Source: Flammula alnicola
Lineage: Eukaryota > Basidiomycota > Agaricomycetes > Agaricales > Strophariaceae
NCBI GenBank assembly: GCA_015499995.1
Contig: JADNRV010000010.1
Location: 248,001-312,000 of the forward strand
Length of the DNA stretch: 64,000 bases
Reading direction: 5' to 3'
Numbering within the stretch: the first letter of the stretch is position 1; each line of letters opens with the position of its first letter. The notes under the pieces are model-generated. The model was not told where the DNA came from and did not search any database. It saw nothing but the letters and a program-made list of their open reading frames with translations. The position numbers and the translations under genes were made by a program. Shown here in pieces: positions 60,401 through 64,000 of this stretch.

Positions 60401-61309
60401 CTATACAGAAGATTTGGACTACCTGACAGCCTCAGGTCTGACCGTGGCCCTCAATTTGCAGCAAAAGCCTTCCGAGAGCTTCTGAAGCTTCTAGGCATCA
60501 AATCCACATTGACCACCGCCTATCACCCGCAGTCTGATGGCGCCACGGAACGTCTAAACCAAGAAATAGAAGCGTATATCTCCATATATTGCTCATCAAA
60601 CCCAGACACTTGGCTAGACTCCATCAGTACTCTGGAATTCACGCACAATGATCGACGACATGCGGACAGACAGAGAACCCCATTTGAGCTACAAATGGGG
60701 TATTCACCGATCTCCATTCCCACTTCATTCGAAAACACAAGGTTTCCTGCCGTTGAAGACCGAATGAAGCAGTTAATCAAAGATCGAGAAGAAGCCCTCG
60801 CGGCACATGAACTAGCCCGAGCAAGAATAGCCGAACGTCGCCAATCAAGATTCGTCCCCTTCAAGAAAGGACAAAGAGTCTGGTTGGATTCACGGAATCT
60901 CAAGACGCGCTACAACAAAAAGATGGCACCTAAACGAGAAGGACCATTCTTGATCAAAGACGTTCTGGGACCCCTAACCTATCGACTGCAACTCCTGAAA
61001 CACTGGAAGATTCACGACGTCTTCCACGCTGTCTTCTTGATGCCATACGTGGAAAATGAGATTCATGGGAAGAATTTCACACAGCCTCCCCCGGATCTCA
61101 TCGACGGAGAACAAGAATATGAAGTCGACGCAATCCTGAACCACAAGAAACTCCGAAACGGCCGATACCAGTTCCTCATCAAATGGAAAGGCTATTCGGT
61201 CGAAGAAGCCAATTGGGAAAATGAGAGCGGGCTTACAAACGCACAGGAAATCCTCGCGGCTTACAAACAACGAGTCCACCTCCCGCCCTACCAGAAACGT
61301 CAAACTTAG
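57430..61309 (+). pseudogene. pol: gypsy pol: protease, RT, RNase H, integrase, chromodomain
   Basis: One frame carries the polyprotein. The protease part starts near NVDGTPNKEGMISYYVVIDL (the DSG active site is not seen). The RT follows: [46 protein letters not shown]. RNase H has FQIECDTSKYASGAVL. Integrase has the H-H-C-C finger (HPGELETYNAIWEHYW, CGICQQFK) and a DDE core (MDFITGLP, RSDRGPQFAA, ATERLNQE). A C-terminal chromodomain reads YEVDAILNHKKLRNGRYQFL and IKWKGYSVEEANWE. Stops lie at 57605 (TGA), 57950 (TAG), 59513, 59912 and 59966 (TGA). The MITE at 58385-58703 splits the RT; together with its duplication it adds 327 bases, a multiple of three. The element cannot make functional pol as it stands. 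Confidence 0.85.
58385..58703. mobile_element. hAT-type MITE inside the gypsy RT, 319 bases
   Basis: Inverted ends TAGGGAAATGCATGGGT are flanked by the 8-base duplication TGAACAAG (58377-58384 and 58704-58711), the size hAT transposases make. Subterminal arrays of GGGTA(C/T) motifs lie at both ends. The centre is a long palindrome with arms such as CAGAACGTCGAAAACGGTG. No coding capacity. Removing it with one duplicate restores the RT codons. Confidence 0.85.
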
Positions 61310-61637
61310 ACGCTCACAGCCCACCGCACAATCAAACACAGCCACAGCTTCATACGACATGTCAATCCCAATGTTCTATTTTCGAATCCCTTCTGTTCAT
61401 CGAGCCCAATCGTCACCGCCACCCAGACCATATTCGACACGATGCCCACCCTTATTCAAAGAAGGATGGATGCCCATTCGACGAGAAACCGATGACATAT
61501 TAAGAGATGCGAGGAGAGAAGAGGACAATTTACGAGAAATCGCAAGGAGAATGGAATACAGACGACAAGAACTGGAGGAAATCCTTAACGACAAAGGAAT
61601 TCCTACAAAACTACAGACTTCGCATGAACAGCCCTGA
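61221..61637 (+). CDS. Extra gypsy ORF after pol, coiled-coil-like, function unknown
   Basis: This ORF overlaps the pol end in another frame. The likely meaningful part begins at MSIPMFYFRIPSVH (about 61359), followed by a Pro/Arg stretch, FKEGWMPIRRETDDIL and a highly charged helix (RDARREEDNLREIARRMEYR, RQELEEILNDKG), ending at 61637. I do not recognise the family. Its place between integrase and the 3' LTR is where some elements carry accessory genes. It may instead be the N-terminal part of the following ORF, now separated by a stop. Confidence 0.4.
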   Translation: MRAGLQTHRKSSRLTNNESTSRPTRNVKLRRSQPTAQSNTATASYDMSIPMFYFRIPSVHRAQSSPPPRPYSTRCPPLFKEGWMPIRRETDDILRDARREEDNLREIARRMEYRRQELEEILNDKGIPTKLQTSHEQP

Positions 61638-61920
61638 CTCTCAACACTCCGAGTCATCACTGACTCACCCGAACCTTCTTCGAGGTTCTCCACAGCCTCG
61701 CCGGACCCGACCCCACTCATTTTTGGTCGCCAACCTATCAAGAAGAGTCAGTCGGAACCGACACTCCAACTGCTCCGAAAAATCAACAAGTCGATCGAAG
61801 ACTTAGTCAAGTCATTCCGGAAACACACCCAGTAAATCGACTCAGAACCAGTCAAAACGACACCACCCTCCTCTCGCACAGACCAGGAGGCTTTAGTATA
61901 TAAATTGTATCTTTTGTACC

Positions 61921-62847
61921 ATGGTCCATAACTCCCCATCTTATCTCATTCTAGCCATTCACAGCATGTCTATCACCTCTAACATTATCGATCAGCTCAT
62001 CGACCGCACTGAGGACCTCTCCCTTGAAGAAGCCACTTCCAACTCTGCCCAAGACCGGGTTAACGGCGACTCTGTCACCACTGGCACCACCAACACCCCC
62101 GAGTCTCGCCGTGTGGCAATAGACGCTGTCTTCAGTAGGGTACGAAGCAACACTGATGCGGCTGATCGCCCCGAAGGGCCTGGTCCCAATGCTGTAGAAG
62201 CCGAAGCTGAAGAAGACACCATGCCGGCCCTCGAGCCGAACCCCGATAACTCTGGTTGGGATACTCCTCCCGACTACTCTGGTTGGGGAACCACCGGCGC
62301 ACCAGAAGCGACCAACTGGACCGATCGAACTGACGTCACTTTCACCTATGAAGAATACACCAGTCGGATGGTCACCGTGCAAGATTACGCTCAGGTCCAA
62401 CGTCTGACCCGCACTCATACTTTGTTAGCCTATGACACCGAAATCCTCCACCAAACACAAATGAGCATTGTCGCTCTTCAGGAAGAAATAACACGGCTCC
62501 GTGCATATGCCCACACCACCTTCGACAACGCGGTCTGGCATGGCATACACAGGCAGCTCGGTGCTATGTTTGCCCTCAGGAGGACCTTTGTCCCAGCCCG
62601 AGGAAACGCACCCAGCGGACCCAGGACCCTTCGAAGAACACCCCACGTACAATTCGTTCCAACAATAATCGTCGAGAGGTCGGACCCTTCCGGCTCCTCT
62701 TCCTCCGACAGGAGCGGACGCACTAGGTCTTCGGCATACCACACTGCTCCCCAATCCCCTATCGTTGGCACACGACGTCGCACACACTCACACCGGCGGT
62801 GCTATTCTTGTGGCTCCACCCACCATGTCAGGAGGGACTGCAGATGA
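61921..62847 (+). CDS. Extra gypsy ORF with C-terminal CCHC knuckle
   Basis: About 308 residues from the ATG at 61921; MSITSNIIDQLIDRTEDLSL at 61966 is an alternative start. It is acidic and rich in Thr, Ser and Pro at first (DNSGWDTPPDYSGWGTTG), then has a helical stretch (MVTVQDYAQVQRLTRTHTLL, IVALQEEITRLRAYAHTTFD). It ends in a basic Ser-rich region and a retroviral-type zinc knuckle, CYSCGSTHHVRRDC (CX2CX4HX4C), just before the stop. It lies between pol and the polypurine tract. A knuckle is normally part of gag, so a second nucleic-acid-binding protein encoded downstream of integrase is unusual. The function is unknown; no transmembrane or signal region is seen, so it is not env-like. 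Confidence 0.6.
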   Translation: MVHNSPSYLILAIHSMSITSNIIDQLIDRTEDLSLEEATSNSAQDRVNGDSVTTGTTNTPESRRVAIDAVFSRVRSNTDAADRPEGPGPNAVEAEAEEDTMPALEPNPDNSGWDTPPDYSGWGTTGAPEATNWTDRTDVTFTYEEYTSRMVTVQDYAQVQRLTRTHTLLAYDTEILHQTQMSIVALQEEITRLRAYAHTTFDNAVWHGIHRQLGAMFALRRTFVPARGNAPSGPRTLRRTPHVQFVPTIIVERSDPSGSSSSDRSGRTRSSAYHTAPQSPIVGTRRRTHSHRRCYSCGSTHHVRRDCR

Positions 62848-63000
62848 TACGTATGCCGCAGTTGCCACGTCCATGCACCCAGCCATGTCACAGCCAATTG
62901 CCCACAATGGGGTTCCAGCAGCGACAGCGACAGCATCAAAGTCTACTTCAACGCCGCCGGTGAACCAGTCCAAGTATAAGTCGATACGGAGTCTCGACAT

Positions 63001-63010
63001 AAGAAGGGGG
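63001..63010 (+). other. Polypurine tract
   Basis: AAGAAGGGGG lies three bases before the 3' LTR start (63014), the normal plus-strand primer position. Confidence 0.7.
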
Positions 63011-63013
63011 TAA

Positions 63014-63081
63014 TGTTACGACCGTTTCATTTCATTTATCTTATCTTATCTTCACCCGCGCTTAGATGTACGCCAGCTATA
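63014..63081 (+). repeat. 3' LTR fragment, 68 bases
   Basis: It is identical to the first 68 bases of the 5' LTR (54010-54077). The similarity stops abruptly at 63081, so the remaining 440 bases and the target duplication have been lost. Confidence 0.85.
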
Positions 63082-64000
63082 AGGTAGGGGTCATTATGAT
63101 CCAACCACCCTTATGTAAGCAGACAACGAGCTCGCTATTCCTCGGCAACAAAAACATATCCCACACTTTTGAAAACGCAGAATTGTAGCCTTTAATAATC
63201 CTTGCAACTCTCAGTTTACAGATTTGAAAGTGATCAAGTTTTAATAGAGTTATTGACCATTCTTGGAAAAAACCTGATTTTTTTCCTGTGCTTTTTTTCA
63301 TGCATTTCCATTCATCCTGCAACTTTTTACATTTTTGACCTCAAAGATTTTGCCGCGGCTTAGGGTTAGGGTATTATGTAAGCTACTATAAATGGACATC
63401 GGCCTGCGCGGCATGGTCTGCCGACAGCCCCGCCGCAAACACCCCACACTTTGCACACTGTCTCAACATATAGAGGGCAGAATTCTACATATATAAGGCA
63501 TCCAAATATATTCTAACACACCAATTGCCTTCCAATGCAAGTCTTAAAATATTTTCACCCATCTATAGCGAGGATATACCAAATGCGACGCACACACCTT
63601 ATTTAGATTAACGACACATGATCATGATGCTCGACACGGTGTCGAGGACACATCTGATTCGCGACACGTCCATTGTCGCGCTCTTTATTTCAGCACGTGA
63701 TTCTGACCCGAATCAGTTCAGTTCAGCTGCCAATTCCAAATCCGGACGTTGGCCGTGATCGTTTCTTTGTTCACCGCCGTCACCACCACTTCCACTCCCG
63801 CACGCCATCACTCTTGGCTGTGCCAATGATGGCCTTACCCAGGATTGAGAATTGAGAAGGTTCACGACAATAACAAGCAGACCCGGTGCTCGAGGGCAAA
63901 GATATTGGTTGAGGGTTGAAACGTTGAAGGATGGGACCGATACAGTTTGGAACATCCCTGGTACGTGCCTTGCTCAACCCGTAGGACTATACTGAACATA
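63082..64000. other. Unassigned sequence at the right end
   Basis: No coding region was recognised, and no continuation of the hAT gene. A perfect 8-base palindrome arm pair (CTCGACAC/GTGTCGAG) is near 63629-63645. Confidence 0.4.

Larger units (their letters stand above)
54010..63081 (+). mobile_element. Ty3/gypsy chromovirus LTR retrotransposon, decayed, 3' LTR truncated
   Basis: The order is 5' LTR, primer site, gag, protease, reverse transcriptase, RNase H, integrase with chromodomain, two further ORFs, polypurine tract and 68 bases of 3' LTR. This arrangement, with a chromodomain and self-priming, matches the Tf1/sushi-like chromoviruses of fungi. It lies inside a hAT transposase gene and itself carries a hAT-type MITE. 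The 68 bases of 3' LTR are identical to the 5' LTR, which would suggest a recent insertion, yet gag and pol contain several stop codons. The rest of the 3' LTR is missing after 63081. Confidence 0.85.

Noticed and set aside
63355..63375. Two TTAGGG-type units
   Set aside because: Only two units occur, in unremarkable sequence, too few for a telomere remnant.
1..64000. CRISPR arrays, operons and ribosome-binding sites
   Set aside because: The spliced eukaryotic gene structure makes these inapplicable, and no regularly spaced identical repeats with unique spacers were seen.

Overview
The window looks like nuclear DNA of a basidiomycete fungus, most likely an Agaricomycete. Genes are broken by many short introns of about 45-80 bases. 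The gene set fits: a GH79 glycosidase, GH18 chitinases, a velvet regulator, a DUF6534-like membrane protein, a basidiomycete-type F-box protein, and Ty3/gypsy and hAT transposons.

Layout. 1-25 kb holds a GH79 glycosidase cut by the window start, a small unknown protein, acylaminoacyl-peptidase, two tandem NmrA-like oxidoreductases, a probable snoRNA host gene, translation factor eEF1B-gamma, two tandem chitinases that carry an N-terminal PX domain, a DUF6534-like membrane protein and a secreted glycosidase-like protein. 25-29.5 kb has few genes and contains a pogo-type MITE. 29.6-51 kb holds a velvet-domain regulator with a long Pro/Gln-rich tail, an F-box protein, a Golgi pH regulator (GPHR), a NEO1-type P4-ATPase, a domesticated reverse transcriptase (rvt) and two GNAT acetyltransferase paralogues. 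The second GNAT is split by a 616-base inverted-repeat transposon. 52-63 kb is a nest of transposons: a hAT transposase gene holds a chromodomain Ty3/gypsy element, whose reverse transcriptase holds a small hAT-type MITE with an 8-base target duplication.

Sequence quality matters when reading this window. Many genes between about 4 and 33 kb contain isolated one-base losses, often in short homopolymers. They occur even in the housekeeping gene for eEF1B-gamma. NEO1 and rvt show none that I noticed. I therefore suspect many of these 'pseudogenes' carry assembly errors. The gypsy and hAT elements differ: they are broken mainly by TGA/TAG codons, as expected from C-to-T decay.

Most notable: the PX-GH18 fusion, an apparently intact rvt gene, duplicated snR38-like guide RNAs in a spliced host transcript, and a self-priming gypsy element with extra ORFs after pol, one ending in a CCHC knuckle.
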